Below, in pieces: positions 1 to 8,566 of a DNA stretch of 64,000 nt; the first letter of the stretch is position 1; each line of letters begins with the position of its first letter. The DNA comes from Thiosocius teredinicola. Lineage in GTDB: Bacteria > Pseudomonadota > Gammaproteobacteria > Chromatiales > Chromatiaceae. The position numbers and the translations under genes were made by a program. The notes beneath the pieces are model-generated. The model worked only from the letters and a program-made list of their open reading frames with translations. It was not told where the DNA came from and did no database searches. The stretch lies in assembly GCF_002009425.1 (NCBI RefSeq), contig NZ_CP019936.1, positions 2,405,297-2,469,296 on the forward strand, written 5' to 3'.

Positions 1-3
1 CAT
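1..3 (-). CDS. Start codon of a gene running off the left edge
   Basis: Only the ATG, read on the minus strand, lies in the window. It is called because an almost perfect ribosome binding site, AAGGAGGTG at 10-18 on the minus strand, sits 8 bases upstream of it. It follows the catalase-like gene by about 50 bases on the same strand, so it is probably the third gene of the peroxidase/catalase operon. Nothing can be said about the product. Confidence 0.6.
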
Positions 4-54
4 TGCTCGCACCTCCTTGTCTTCGCGTATGGTCCGATCAACGCCGCGATGGAG

Positions 55-1086
55 TCATTCCTCGGTGGCGTTCCTGACGTCGGCTGCAGCGTCGTATACC
101 CGCCGACGTACGGCATTCATCCTCCCCAAGGGCGCATGCGCAGGAAGGCTTTGCCAGGGATTGAAGCGGCTGCGCTCACACCGTGCCAGCACGTCAACGT
201 CATCGACCGCCTGATCGGGTATCGTGATCGTGGCGACCGGGATAAATGGCGATTGGTCTTCGTCCCATACGACCGATGCGTCTTCGATCGGCATGGCCTC
301 AGGATCCGTCTGGAGCTGGACACCGAAGTGCAGGCACGCCGGTGCTTGTCGCAGATGCTCGACGACCGCCGAGCGCAGTTGATCTTTGCCTGGCTTGACG
401 GCAACTTCGGTCTGATACGTCGAGCAAGGTGTCACCGAATATTTGACCGCCTGTGCCGTGTGTTCGCCGAGACGAAAGGGCACGGTGCTCCAATAGTGGA
501 TATCGAGCGGACTGAGATGCCTTGCGCGTGCTCGAAAGACGGTCCATAGCGCTTTGAGGTGTGGGTCGAAAGGGTTGAGAAAAAATCCCAACTCGTCGCC
601 TTGCTCGCGTGCACGAATGAACGCAAGGAACTCCTCAGGCGTAGCGACGAACAGGGCAGGGTAGCTGTTCAGCAGGAAATCCTGTTTTCCGGGTTCACCC
701 CAGAGCACTTCTGCGTCGACATCCGAGAGGCGGATCGACAAACCGCGGATGTCTCTTGCGGCGTCGTCTGCCTGGGTGGCATTGGCAAAGCGCAGGTATG
801 CCGGATAGCTTCTGGCGTCTGCGAACACGCCATGGCGAAGTTCTTTGGGAATCTCCGCATGCACTTTGAACTCGGCCGTGACGCAGGCGACCGTCTTCGC
901 CTGATTGAAGCGGGGAACACGATCGCTTTGCCTGTCGCGCAGCGTTATCGTCTCGATGCGCCGGCTCATCTCGGTGGCGAGTTCGTCAACCGGCATCGGT
1001 GGTGTTTCGCCCGTCGTGCTGCAACCGGCCAACACACACAACATGGCAGCTGCTGCACCGGCCCGGTTTGGTCTCGATCGATCCAT
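55..1086 (-). CDS. Catalase-fold lipoprotein lacking the catalytic histidine
   Basis: A 343-aa protein starting with a lipoprotein signal peptide (lipobox VLAGC, lipidated Cys22), so it is probably anchored in the periplasm. Catalase-family features are visible: the R-F-A-N block followed by D-I-R-G-L-S-I-R-L matches the catalase stretch R-F-S...R-D-x-R-G-F-A-x-K-F. Where true catalases have R-x-x-H-A-K-G, this protein reads F-N-Q-A-K, so the distal haem histidine appears replaced by Gln. At 343 aa it is shorter than a monofunctional catalase. It lies 20 bases downstream of the animal-type haem peroxidase on the same strand. By analogy with catalase-related hydroperoxide-converting enzymes it might act on a lipid peroxide made by that neighbour. 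That role is inference; ordinary H2O2 dismutation looks unlikely without the histidine. Confidence 0.75.
   Translation of the reverse strand: MDRSRPNRAGAAAAMLCVLAGCSTTGETPPMPVDELATEMSRRIETITLRDRQSDRVPRFNQAKTVACVTAEFKVHAEIPKELRHGVFADARSYPAYLRFANATQADDAARDIRGLSIRLSDVDAEVLWGEPGKQDFLLNSYPALFVATPEEFLAFIRAREQGDELGFFLNPFDPHLKALWTVFRARARHLSPLDIHYWSTVPFRLGEHTAQAVKYSVTPCSTYQTEVAVKPGKDQLRSAVVEHLRQAPACLHFGVQLQTDPEAMPIEDASVVWDEDQSPFIPVATITIPDQAVDDVDVLARCERSRFNPWQSLPAHAPLGRMNAVRRRVYDAAADVRNATEE
654..661 (+). promoter_or_regulatory. KOPS-type FtsK-orienting motif
   Basis: GGGCAGGG matches GGGNAGGG on the plus strand, inside the catalase-like gene, reading rightward toward dif. Confidence 0.5.
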
Positions 1087-1106
1087 GATCGGGCGTTCCG
1101 TTTAAG

Positions 1107-4022
1107 CTAGTTTGCGAACGCCGGATCGGATGCCGCGTCCGGGCGCGGTCGCCAGTCGAGGCTGTAGTACTCGCCACGGTCTCGCGCCCAGGGGTCGAAC
1201 ACATTCTTCACAGGCAACAATTCCTGCGTCAGGTCCGGTAGGTTGCGCAACAACACGCGCTTCAGCGGAGACACCTCAGCCACGTGGCCGTTGTCTTGCT
1301 CCGGTTCGAGGCAGGCATTTGTGCCGTCAATACGTTCGCTCAAGGGGTAGGGGCATTCTGCCAGCGGTCCGTTGTGTTGCAGCCAATCGTAGCCCAAGGT
1401 CGAATAAAACTCGGGGCGGTAGCTCGAGGTGAAGAAACGATCACTGAAAAGACGGCGCGAGGCGTTGAGTATAAAGATATGAAACTGCGTTTCAGAGATC
1501 GCAAAGCCATGCGGCCGGGTGTACTCGGCCAGCCAGCCGACCATGTTGTCGATATCTTCGACGTTGTCGACAAGCGTGCCATCAGGATGACCCAGGCAGT
1601 CATCGATAAAACTGCCGTCTGCGTTGCGCTGCACGACCGAGATGATCTTGCGCTTGTCACAGGTATGCGTTCCATAGACTTCACGCAGCATCTGCACAGT
1701 CTCTTCCTGGTGCTTGCGCCACGGATCGTTCTCGTCGAGACGTACATCGACGAAGTCGTCGAAGCTGGTGAGCAACTTCAGGCCGATCTGACGGCGAAAC
1801 TCATTGAAGCGGGGTACGCCGCGCTCACGGTCGCGGATGATATCCAGTGCAACGATATCCAGTTTCTTGCTCGGTGAATCCAGATGCGGCATCGGCAGGT
1901 TCTGCAGAAACACCGGCAGGTTGCGCAGGTGCAGAACACCAAGGCGCTGACGCCCCATACTGAGTGCCCAATTGTCGATGCCGCGACCTTGCATAAACTC
2001 GGTCGCACCACCACGTACGGTCTTGGCCACCGGTATCTTCGCCTGGATGGCGTTTGGATCGGCCTTGTCGCGGAACTCGATCAGGTCGGGCACCAGCGCA
2101 TGCAGGCGATAGACCGAGGTGAACTCCTCGGGGAAATTGAACGGTGAGCCGAAGTGATTGATACCGCCGTTCACGTCACCGAGCAAATCGTCAATATCCC
2201 AGGCGTCGTGTTTCCACCACAGGATGCCACTGGGCTTGCTGTTGCCGATACCGAAGATCCCGGCGCCGGAAGCCAGCACCGAGTAGGCCGAGTTCGCCTT
2301 CTTCGCGTTTTCAGAGTCGGCGAGCAGGCCGGCCAGAGAATCCGTTTTGCGACTCAATAAGCCTTCGTTCTCAGACACGATACGGCGCAGGATCTGCGAC
2401 ACGCGGCTCTCTTTCTGATTGAACAGTCCAAACCAATTCGCGTTCATCGCGGCGTGCAACGGCTCGTCGTACAGCAGTTGGGTCGTCCATTCGATGGTGT
2501 GGATCTTGGCGATCTCAGCCGACACAACCAACCGGGCCACCTGGAACAGGCGCTCGTCGCCAACGTCTTTGTAGGCGATTACGCGCTCCGGGTCGTTCGG
2601 GTCGCGCAGTCCCGAATCCTCATCGGGCGTGCGCTGCTGCAACTCGCGAAAACGGTCTACAAAGTAGTTGTGTTCTCGCGCGAACAGGTTGTGGTAGAAG
2701 CTCATGCCGATATTCCAGTTATCGGGAAATCCGGTGGCCTCCTGTCCGCGCCACTGCGGTTGCACCGGGCAGTCTTCGGAGTAGCTCGCGCAGGTCGGCA
2801 GCAACGGCAGGTAGTTGTTGGGCGCAAGCAGTTTGGCGGAGTCGTTCGGATCGCGCTGGACGCGTTTCTGCGACGGCGTATCGTGCCCGTAAATCTGCGA
2901 GGCATCCCACCAGGCGGTGACCAGGTTGCCGGTAGTCTTCAGCGGTCGCTTGGCATGTCGCTCACCGCCGTGGTCGAACGTCTGCGGCTCACCTGACGCC
3001 TGAAACAGTGAAGGCTCGCGGCGATCACCGGCGCGACAGCCGAGGGTTTGCGCCTGGTCCGACGTGCACCCGACCGGCTCCAGGCCGGGCGTGTTGCGGC
3101 CTTCGGCAGTGTGCGAGAACCAGTCATGCGTCATGAACTGAATCCAGAACGCCGCCAACACGTTGAAGAAAGGCGCCTTCATATACTCGCAGTCGACGTC
3201 GGCAGAGAAATCCGGCGAACCCATGCCGTCTTTGCACCCATTGCCGGGCGATTGCGTGCGTGTGAAGAGCTTGCGACTGATCAACTGCGGGTCGGGCTTG
3301 AGGAGATCGATGCGGCCGGCGTGACGGTTGCGCGTGAGTTCAGTGAGACCGAGGCGGGGAAAGGTGGCCTCGAACTGCATATTGCGATTGAACGGCATGC
3401 CCGACGAGCCCATCAACGGATTTTGCAGGTCGTTGCAGATGCCGGTCAGGGTTCGGTGGGTGATCAGATCACCCCGGCATACCTGCTCGTCGGCGCCACC
3501 CACCGCTGTGTAGTGCTCGTGATCGGCCGGCAGGCGCATCTCATCCCATTGTTTAAGGGTTGCACCCGGCAGGCCGTCGCGCCCGGCGAGATAGTTGTCG
3601 TAGGTATTGGGGTCGAACAGGTTGAACTTGATCAGTTCGATTCGCTGATATTCGAGGTCGAGCAGGGCGCCGTCGATGCCGCGGCCGTTGGGGAACAGGT
3701 GATCGCCCAGCTTGGTCTTCGCCTCGCGACCCTCTTTTAACGAACGCCCGTCGCCCGTCGCGTAATAATTCTGCCAGTCCACCCAGGGGCGATCGCGGTA
3801 CTGCGCAGCCTTTTCGCCGCCACGACAACGCGCCGTGTCTTCCTCGACCTTGCCGAGGAAGCGCTTCGACCGGTCGTCAGGTATCTCGAGAAAGCCTTCC
3901 GCTGCGGCCTTGAGGCACGACCGGGTGTCGTCATCGGCCAGGACATCGTTTGTCGTAGCAACGCAGAGCAGCGTGAACAGTGCCGCGACGGGCGTACGCT
4001 TGATCACTTGGCTTTTCCTCAT
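1107..4022 (-). CDS. Animal-type haem peroxidase / alpha-dioxygenase-like protein
   Basis: A 971-aa secreted protein with an N-terminal signal peptide (AALFTLLCVATTNDVLA). The animal haem peroxidase signature runs in order: W-I-Q-F-M-T-H299-D300 (distal His), W-W-D-A-S-Q-I-Y-G at 371-379, F-A-R-E-H-N near 448-452, and E-E-F-T-S-V-Y-R-L-H at 632-641. The last block matches the Tyr-x-x-His arrangement of cyclooxygenases and fatty-acid alpha-dioxygenases, with Tyr638 as the candidate radical residue and His641 as the proximal haem ligand. The family oxidises halides or oxygenates fatty acids; the Y-x-x-H pair favours a lipid dioxygenase. The start has a GGGGGAGACAAG leader before the ATG. It is the first gene of an operon with the catalase-like lipoprotein. 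A plain peroxidase remains the alternative. Confidence 0.85.
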   Translation of the reverse strand: MRKSQVIKRTPVAALFTLLCVATTNDVLADDDTRSCLKAAAEGFLEIPDDRSKRFLGKVEEDTARCRGGEKAAQYRDRPWVDWQNYYATGDGRSLKEGREAKTKLGDHLFPNGRGIDGALLDLEYQRIELIKFNLFDPNTYDNYLAGRDGLPGATLKQWDEMRLPADHEHYTAVGGADEQVCRGDLITHRTLTGICNDLQNPLMGSSGMPFNRNMQFEATFPRLGLTELTRNRHAGRIDLLKPDPQLISRKLFTRTQSPGNGCKDGMGSPDFSADVDCEYMKAPFFNVLAAFWIQFMTHDWFSHTAEGRNTPGLEPVGCTSDQAQTLGCRAGDRREPSLFQASGEPQTFDHGGERHAKRPLKTTGNLVTAWWDASQIYGHDTPSQKRVQRDPNDSAKLLAPNNYLPLLPTCASYSEDCPVQPQWRGQEATGFPDNWNIGMSFYHNLFAREHNYFVDRFRELQQRTPDEDSGLRDPNDPERVIAYKDVGDERLFQVARLVVSAEIAKIHTIEWTTQLLYDEPLHAAMNANWFGLFNQKESRVSQILRRIVSENEGLLSRKTDSLAGLLADSENAKKANSAYSVLASGAGIFGIGNSKPSGILWWKHDAWDIDDLLGDVNGGINHFGSPFNFPEEFTSVYRLHALVPDLIEFRDKADPNAIQAKIPVAKTVRGGATEFMQGRGIDNWALSMGRQRLGVLHLRNLPVFLQNLPMPHLDSPSKKLDIVALDIIRDRERGVPRFNEFRRQIGLKLLTSFDDFVDVRLDENDPWRKHQEETVQMLREVYGTHTCDKRKIISVVQRNADGSFIDDCLGHPDGTLVDNVEDIDNMVGWLAEYTRPHGFAISETQFHIFILNASRRLFSDRFFTSSYRPEFYSTLGYDWLQHNGPLAECPYPLSERIDGTNACLEPEQDNGHVAEVSPLKRVLLRNLPDLTQELLPVKNVFDPWARDRGEYYSLDWRPRPDAASDPAFAN
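1345..1352 (+). promoter_or_regulatory. KOPS-type FtsK-orienting motif
   Basis: GGGTAGGG on the plus strand near the 3' end of the peroxidase gene, reading toward dif. Confidence 0.5.
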
Positions 4023-4302
4023 CTTGTCTCCCCCGTAGGCTTATCAACCCGCGCGACCTTCGACGGGTGTTCCACTTCCCTGTGTATTTCGCCGACAGCC
4101 GGGCTCGCCTGTCGACGCCCACAGCAAAGAGTACAGCACCGATTCCGCGGTAGCGGGTTGAGAATCCGACGCGACGAGAGAGCGGGTCAGATGCATTTTC
4201 TGTCAGGCAATTCCTACAACCTCGATGGTGACAGGCTCAGCCAGTTGCGCAACCCAGGACAATCGACGCGTCCCTGCCGTTGTATACGCAATCGCGACCA
4301 CT

Positions 4303-4980
4303 TCATGCATTCCAGCCCTTTCGGCCATCACGTCGCCGGCATCTAAGTACAGCGTTGGACATCGGAATGTCTGGCGCAAGACCAGGGTCTGGCTCCGGTT
4401 GGTCGAGCTGCAGCCGGAGCGGTATTACGCCCGCCCATGTCGCGCGTTCCAGATCACGAGCTGCGTCAACCGGTGGCCCGGAGCGAACCTTGGCGGACCC
4501 TTCTAAGATGGGAATCGCGATGACCGTCGTTGCCCGGATCTCGGCTTCGCTCGCCCGCCTGACTTCCGCCAGTCGGCCCGGTAGCATCCGCTCGATCAAT
4601 GCATCCAACACACGCTGCTTAAGGTCACCGTCGACAACCTCGTTCGCCTTGCCGTACAACATCACGGAACGGTAGTTCAACGAGTGGTGCATGGCCGATC
4701 TCGCCAATACCAGGCCATCGAGCAACGTAACCGTGATGCACAGATCGGCACCGGCGATCATCGATTTGAACGTCGCATTGGTCGTGGCGCCGTGGACGTA
4801 GAGACAATCCTCGTGGCGGACGTACGCCGTGGGTAGCACCCGAGGAGAACCGTCGAACACGACCCCAATGTGGCAGATCAAGCCATCGTCAAGGATTGCA
4901 TTGATCGTCGAGCGATCGTAAGTGCCCCGGTTGGCGCGCCGCTCGAGTGTTGTCCGTGCAGTCTGTTTCAGTTCATTCAT
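4303..4980 (-). CDS. Pyridoxamine 5'-phosphate oxidase-family flavin-binding protein
   Basis: 225 aa with a split-barrel flavin-binding fold. The N-terminal part carries the block I-C-H-I-G-V-V-F-D-G-S-P-R-V-L-P and then Y-V-H-G-A-T-T-N-A-T, typical of the PPOX/FMN-binding family. These proteins bind FMN, F420 or haem and reduce or oxidise small molecules; the substrate cannot be read here. It is divergently transcribed from the MocR-type regulator 76 bases away, a classic arrangement in which a PLP-sensing regulator controls a vitamin B6-related target. It is likely cytoplasmic. It is not a true PdxH by the visible sequence; a role in B6 metabolism is inferred from context only. Confidence 0.8.
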   Translation of the reverse strand: MNELKQTARTTLERRANRGTYDRSTINAILDDGLICHIGVVFDGSPRVLPTAYVRHEDCLYVHGATTNATFKSMIAGADLCITVTLLDGLVLARSAMHHSLNYRSVMLYGKANEVVDGDLKQRVLDALIERMLPGRLAEVRRASEAEIRATTVIAIPILEGSAKVRSGPPVDAARDLERATWAGVIPLRLQLDQPEPDPGLAPDIPMSNAVLRCRRRDGRKGWNA

Positions 4981-5040
4981 GGCGTCTTGGCTCCTGGTTC
5001 GATGCGACCAAGCATGCGAGAATCACGGTCTGTCAAAAAG

Positions 5041-5071
5041 GGCCAGTTTTTCCAATATGGCTAGGCCAGTT
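5041..5071 (+). promoter_or_regulatory. Direct repeat GGCCAGTT, possible MocR site
   Basis: GGCCAGTT occurs at 5041-5048 and again at 5064-5071, 23 bases apart and flanking the regulator's start codon. MocR/PdxR proteins commonly bind direct repeats in the divergent region they control, so this may be an autoregulatory site. Its overlap with coding sequence makes chance possible. Confidence 0.3.
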
Positions 5072-6541
5072 AAAACCTGGGATATCGCGATCGAACTCGA
5101 TCCGAGTGCCGCTGAACCGCTGTTTCTTCAGATTGCACGTGGTATCAGCGCCGATATTCAGCGTGGGCGGCTCTTGGCTGGAACAAGACTTCCCGGCAGC
5201 CGCTCGCTGGCGGCGACATTGAGCGTGCATCGCAATACCGTTGTCGCTGCATATGAAGAACTCTTGGCCGAAGGTTGGCTCGAGTCATCGCAGGCGAGCG
5301 GCACCTTTGTTGCCGATATCCTGCCGCCGTCCGTGCCTAAAAAGCGCAATAACTCGCCACGTAGGCTGCGGCAACCAGGATACGAGTTGCCTGAGCGTTC
5401 GTCTGGTCTCCCAACCGATACACCGAACCGCGACGAATTACTGCCGATGGGCGATGGTGTCTGCGACCCGCGATTGCTTTCGGTTACCGAGTTCGGTCGT
5501 AAATACCGCCGTATTCTGGAAACGCATCGGTTGGAGGTGTTGAGCTACGGAAATGCGCAAGGGCATCCTCGGCTGCGACAAGCGCTTTCCGAGATGCTGA
5601 ACACGGCGCGCGGTCTCGATACCGACAGTTCTCAAGTACTCGTCACACAGGGCACGCAGATGGCTCTCGATCTGGTGGCACGTGCACTGATAAGTCCCGG
5701 TGACGTCGTCATTGTCGAGGCGCTTGGCTATCGCCCCGCGTGGGCGGCATTTCAGCAATACGGCGCCAAGCTGGTCCCTGTGAGAGTTGATGCCCAGGGT
5801 ATCGACACAGATCGCATCAAGGCCATCGCCGCAAAACACAGGGTGCGTGCTGTCTACACCACCCCGCATCATCAATACCCGACAACGGTGATAATGAATC
5901 CGGCAAGACGAATGGCATTGCTCGAACTCGCGCAGCAACACCGCTTCGCCATCGTCGAAGATGACTACGACCACGAGTACCATTACGAAGGCCGTCCGGT
6001 GTTGCCCATGGCCAGCCGTGATGCCCACGGCGTGGTGATCTACCTTGGCACGCTGGCCAAACTACTGGCGCCGGGTATCCGCCTGGGATTCGTTGCCGCA
6101 CCGGCAGCTGTAACTGAACTCTTGACTGCACACCGCCTGATCGTCGATCGACAAGGCGATCACCCGCTGCAGATGACCGTCGCTGAGTTGCTCGACGACG
6201 GAACCATACCGCGCCATGCCAGGCGAGCTCGAAGAATCTACCAAGCCAGGCGCGATCATGTCGTCAAAGCGCTACGCAAACAACTGGGCGGCGCCATCAC
6301 CTTCAACGTGCCGCAGGGTGGCATGGCGCTATGGGCCGAGGTCTCCGGCGATATCAACGTAGAGGCATGGGCGAGAAGCGCGATTGAGCACGGCGTGGCT
6401 ATCCGCACAGGCGGTAGCTTGGCATTTGACGGCCGATATCGGCCAAATATCCGCTTGGGATTCGCCGCACTCGACGAACGCGAGTTGGACACGGCTGTCC
6501 GTCGCTTAGCGAAAGCATTGGCTAATACACCGAAGAACTGA
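5057..6541 (+). CDS. MocR/PdxR-family regulator (GntR HTH plus aminotransferase domain)
   Basis: 494 aa from the ATG at 5057. I prefer this to the upstream in-frame ATG at 4922 because the family begins a few residues before the P-L-F-L-Q-I-A-R segment, and the earlier start would overlap the divergent gene. The N-terminal winged helix-turn-helix contains L-A-A-T-L-S-V-H-R-N-T-V-V-A-A-Y-E-E-L. The rest is a fold-type I aminotransferase domain with V-E-D-D-Y-D-H-E-Y and Y-L-G-T-L-A-K, whose Lys should form the PLP Schiff base. Such proteins use PLP or an amino-acid adduct as a signal. The divergent PPOX-family gene is the obvious target. Confidence 0.9.
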   Translation: MARPVKTWDIAIELDPSAAEPLFLQIARGISADIQRGRLLAGTRLPGSRSLAATLSVHRNTVVAAYEELLAEGWLESSQASGTFVADILPPSVPKKRNNSPRRLRQPGYELPERSSGLPTDTPNRDELLPMGDGVCDPRLLSVTEFGRKYRRILETHRLEVLSYGNAQGHPRLRQALSEMLNTARGLDTDSSQVLVTQGTQMALDLVARALISPGDVVIVEALGYRPAWAAFQQYGAKLVPVRVDAQGIDTDRIKAIAAKHRVRAVYTTPHHQYPTTVIMNPARRMALLELAQQHRFAIVEDDYDHEYHYEGRPVLPMASRDAHGVVIYLGTLAKLLAPGIRLGFVAAPAAVTELLTAHRLIVDRQGDHPLQMTVAELLDDGTIPRHARRARRIYQARRDHVVKALRKQLGGAITFNVPQGGMALWAEVSGDINVEAWARSAIEHGVAIRTGGSLAFDGRYRPNIRLGFAALDERELDTAVRRLAKALANTPKN

Positions 6542-6717
6542 ACACCGAATCGCCACCTTGTGCCGCGGCCCGGTCAAGCGGGCGTGGGGCAATGCCAACC
6601 CAACGGAAGTGGTTGACGCCGCCGTCGGTTTGCGGCTATTCAGGCGTTCGTACGGTCGGAGATTCCCGCGCGAGTTTGGGCGACTAACGGCCGACAGATA
6701 GTGAGGAGGAATACACG

Positions 6718-8376
6718 ATGTTCAGGACCTTGATGCTGCTGACTTTGGTCGCACTCATCAGCGGCGTTTCGCACGCTGCGCCAGACACGATTCTCTACAA
6801 CGGCAAAATATTGACCGTCGATGCCGACTTCAGTACCCGGCAAGCGCTCGCAATTGAGAGCGATCGTATCTCCGCAACCGGCACGGACGAGGACGTGCTG
6901 GCCCTGGCGGACGCACAGACCCGCAAAATCGATCTGCAGGGAAGGACGGTTATCCCCGGCCTGATCGACAACCACGTGCATATCGTACGCGGTGCCCGCC
7001 AGTGGACGCGCGATGTGCGCCTGACAGGCGTGCTCACCCGCGCTGAGGCCAAACGATTGATCGCCGAACGCGCAGAGAAGCTCGGCGACGGCGAATGGGT
7101 GTTGGTACTGGGCGGGTTTACGCCCGAGCAATTCAGCGACGACCGCAAACCCTTCACCCGCGAAGAGCTCGACGAAGTCGCACCGAACAACCCGGTGTTC
7201 ATGCAAGTGCTGTTCGGTATGGGGTACGCCAACTCGCAGGCATTCCGCGCTATCGACATCGACGAGGATACGGAGATCGCCTGGCTGGAGATCGCCAACG
7301 ACATCGATCTCGATGCCAATGAACGACCCACCGGAACCGTGCGTGGCGCCGCGATGAATCGCATGTTGGCGAAGGTGGCAGAGCCCGACCTCGCCGAGGC
7401 CAAGGAACGGGCCTTAGGCAACATGCGCGATCTGCACGCCATGGGTGTGACCAGCGTATTGGATGCAGCCGGTGGCACCGGCCTGGACCTGTCGCTCTAC
7501 GAGCCTTACGTCGAACTCGAAAAGGAAGGCAAACTCAAACTGCGCCTGTTTAATCTGTACAGCCCGGCCGTGATGGAACCGGGAAAAACCGGTGGCCTCG
7601 ACCAGGAACTCTCAGCCTTGCCGTTCATGGAAGACAGCAATTGGCTGCAACGAACCGGCGTAGGGGAGCGCCTGTATAACCCGATTCACGACTCCATGCT
7701 GCAACCGGCCGCGAATGGGCCACAGCACAAACAAGCGTTTGCCGATCTGGCAAAGCAAGTCGCTGCCAAGCGTTTACACCTGCATCAGCACGCCACCCAC
7801 CCGCGCTCGATGAAGCAACACCTCGATGCCTTTGAAGCGATCGACAAGCAATACTCGCTGAAGGAACTGCGTTGGGTATTCGCGCACGCAGATGGTATCG
7901 ATCCGGAGATTCTGCCGCGGGCGAAGGCGCTGGGTATGGGCATCGCTTCGCACAGCCGCCGCCTGATATCCGGCAAATCGTTCTCTCATCCGCTGGCGAT
8001 GTTGGCGTTTGGCAATCCGCCACTGAAAACCATCCAGGCCTCCGGCATCACCTGGGGCCTGGGCACCGATACCATGGTGGTCAACCAATCGAATCCCTTC
8101 TATACGCTCTGGTGGGCCGTATCCGGCCGTGCCATGAACGGCGACCAACTCACCGACGAGACGGTAACGCGCGAACAGGCGCTGATCGCACATACGCGAA
8201 GCAATGCCTGGCTGGTATTTCGGGAGGACGAACTGGGCAGTCTCGAACCCGGTAAATTCGCCGATCTGCTAGTGCTGGACCGGGATTATCTGACCGTTCC
8301 GGAGGTCGAGATCCGTCGCATCAAGCCATTGTTGACGATGGTCGGTGGAGAGATTGTGTATGGCGAACTGCCATAG
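6718..8376 (+). CDS. Exported amidohydrolase (YtcJ-like)
   Basis: 552 aa with a signal peptide (MFRTLMLLTLVALISGVSHA). Then comes the amidohydrolase entry strand D-T-I-L-Y-N-G-K-I-L-T-V-D and the metal-binding G-L-I-D-N-H-V-H-I motif near residue 81. Later W-V-F-A-H-A-D-G supplies a further metal-site histidine, and G-T-D-T is in the expected place for the catalytic Asp. The C-terminus has the usual L-E-P-G-K-F-A-D-L-L-V-L-D composite-domain strand. Members of this clade hydrolyse amide or carbamate bonds; the substrate is unknown. A good GAGGAG ribosome site precedes the ATG. It stands alone, with the anion transporter 190 bases downstream. Confidence 0.88.
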   Translation: MFRTLMLLTLVALISGVSHAAPDTILYNGKILTVDADFSTRQALAIESDRISATGTDEDVLALADAQTRKIDLQGRTVIPGLIDNHVHIVRGARQWTRDVRLTGVLTRAEAKRLIAERAEKLGDGEWVLVLGGFTPEQFSDDRKPFTREELDEVAPNNPVFMQVLFGMGYANSQAFRAIDIDEDTEIAWLEIANDIDLDANERPTGTVRGAAMNRMLAKVAEPDLAEAKERALGNMRDLHAMGVTSVLDAAGGTGLDLSLYEPYVELEKEGKLKLRLFNLYSPAVMEPGKTGGLDQELSALPFMEDSNWLQRTGVGERLYNPIHDSMLQPAANGPQHKQAFADLAKQVAAKRLHLHQHATHPRSMKQHLDAFEAIDKQYSLKELRWVFAHADGIDPEILPRAKALGMGIASHSRRLISGKSFSHPLAMLAFGNPPLKTIQASGITWGLGTDTMVVNQSNPFYTLWWAVSGRAMNGDQLTDETVTREQALIAHTRSNAWLVFREDELGSLEPGKFADLLVLDRDYLTVPEVEIRRIKPLLTMVGGEIVYGELP

Positions 8377-8508
8377 CTTGGTTACTGTTTGACCTCGCTC
8401 GACAACGCTCGCGCGGTCTTTCAGCGATAACCATGCTGCTACTGCATCTGCTGTTGGACAGTGGCTGTCGCGCAGTTGAAATCAACCGCAGAAGGCGCAG
8501 AATGGAAC

Positions 8509-8516
8509 GGGAAGGG
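8509..8516 (+). promoter_or_regulatory. KOPS-type FtsK-orienting motif
   Basis: GGGAAGGG in the gap before the anion transporter, reading toward dif. Confidence 0.5.
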
Positions 8517-8566
8517 CTAGCGTTCGGTTAGTCCTGAGTTGCCTCGCGCAGACGAGGTGCGCAAAC

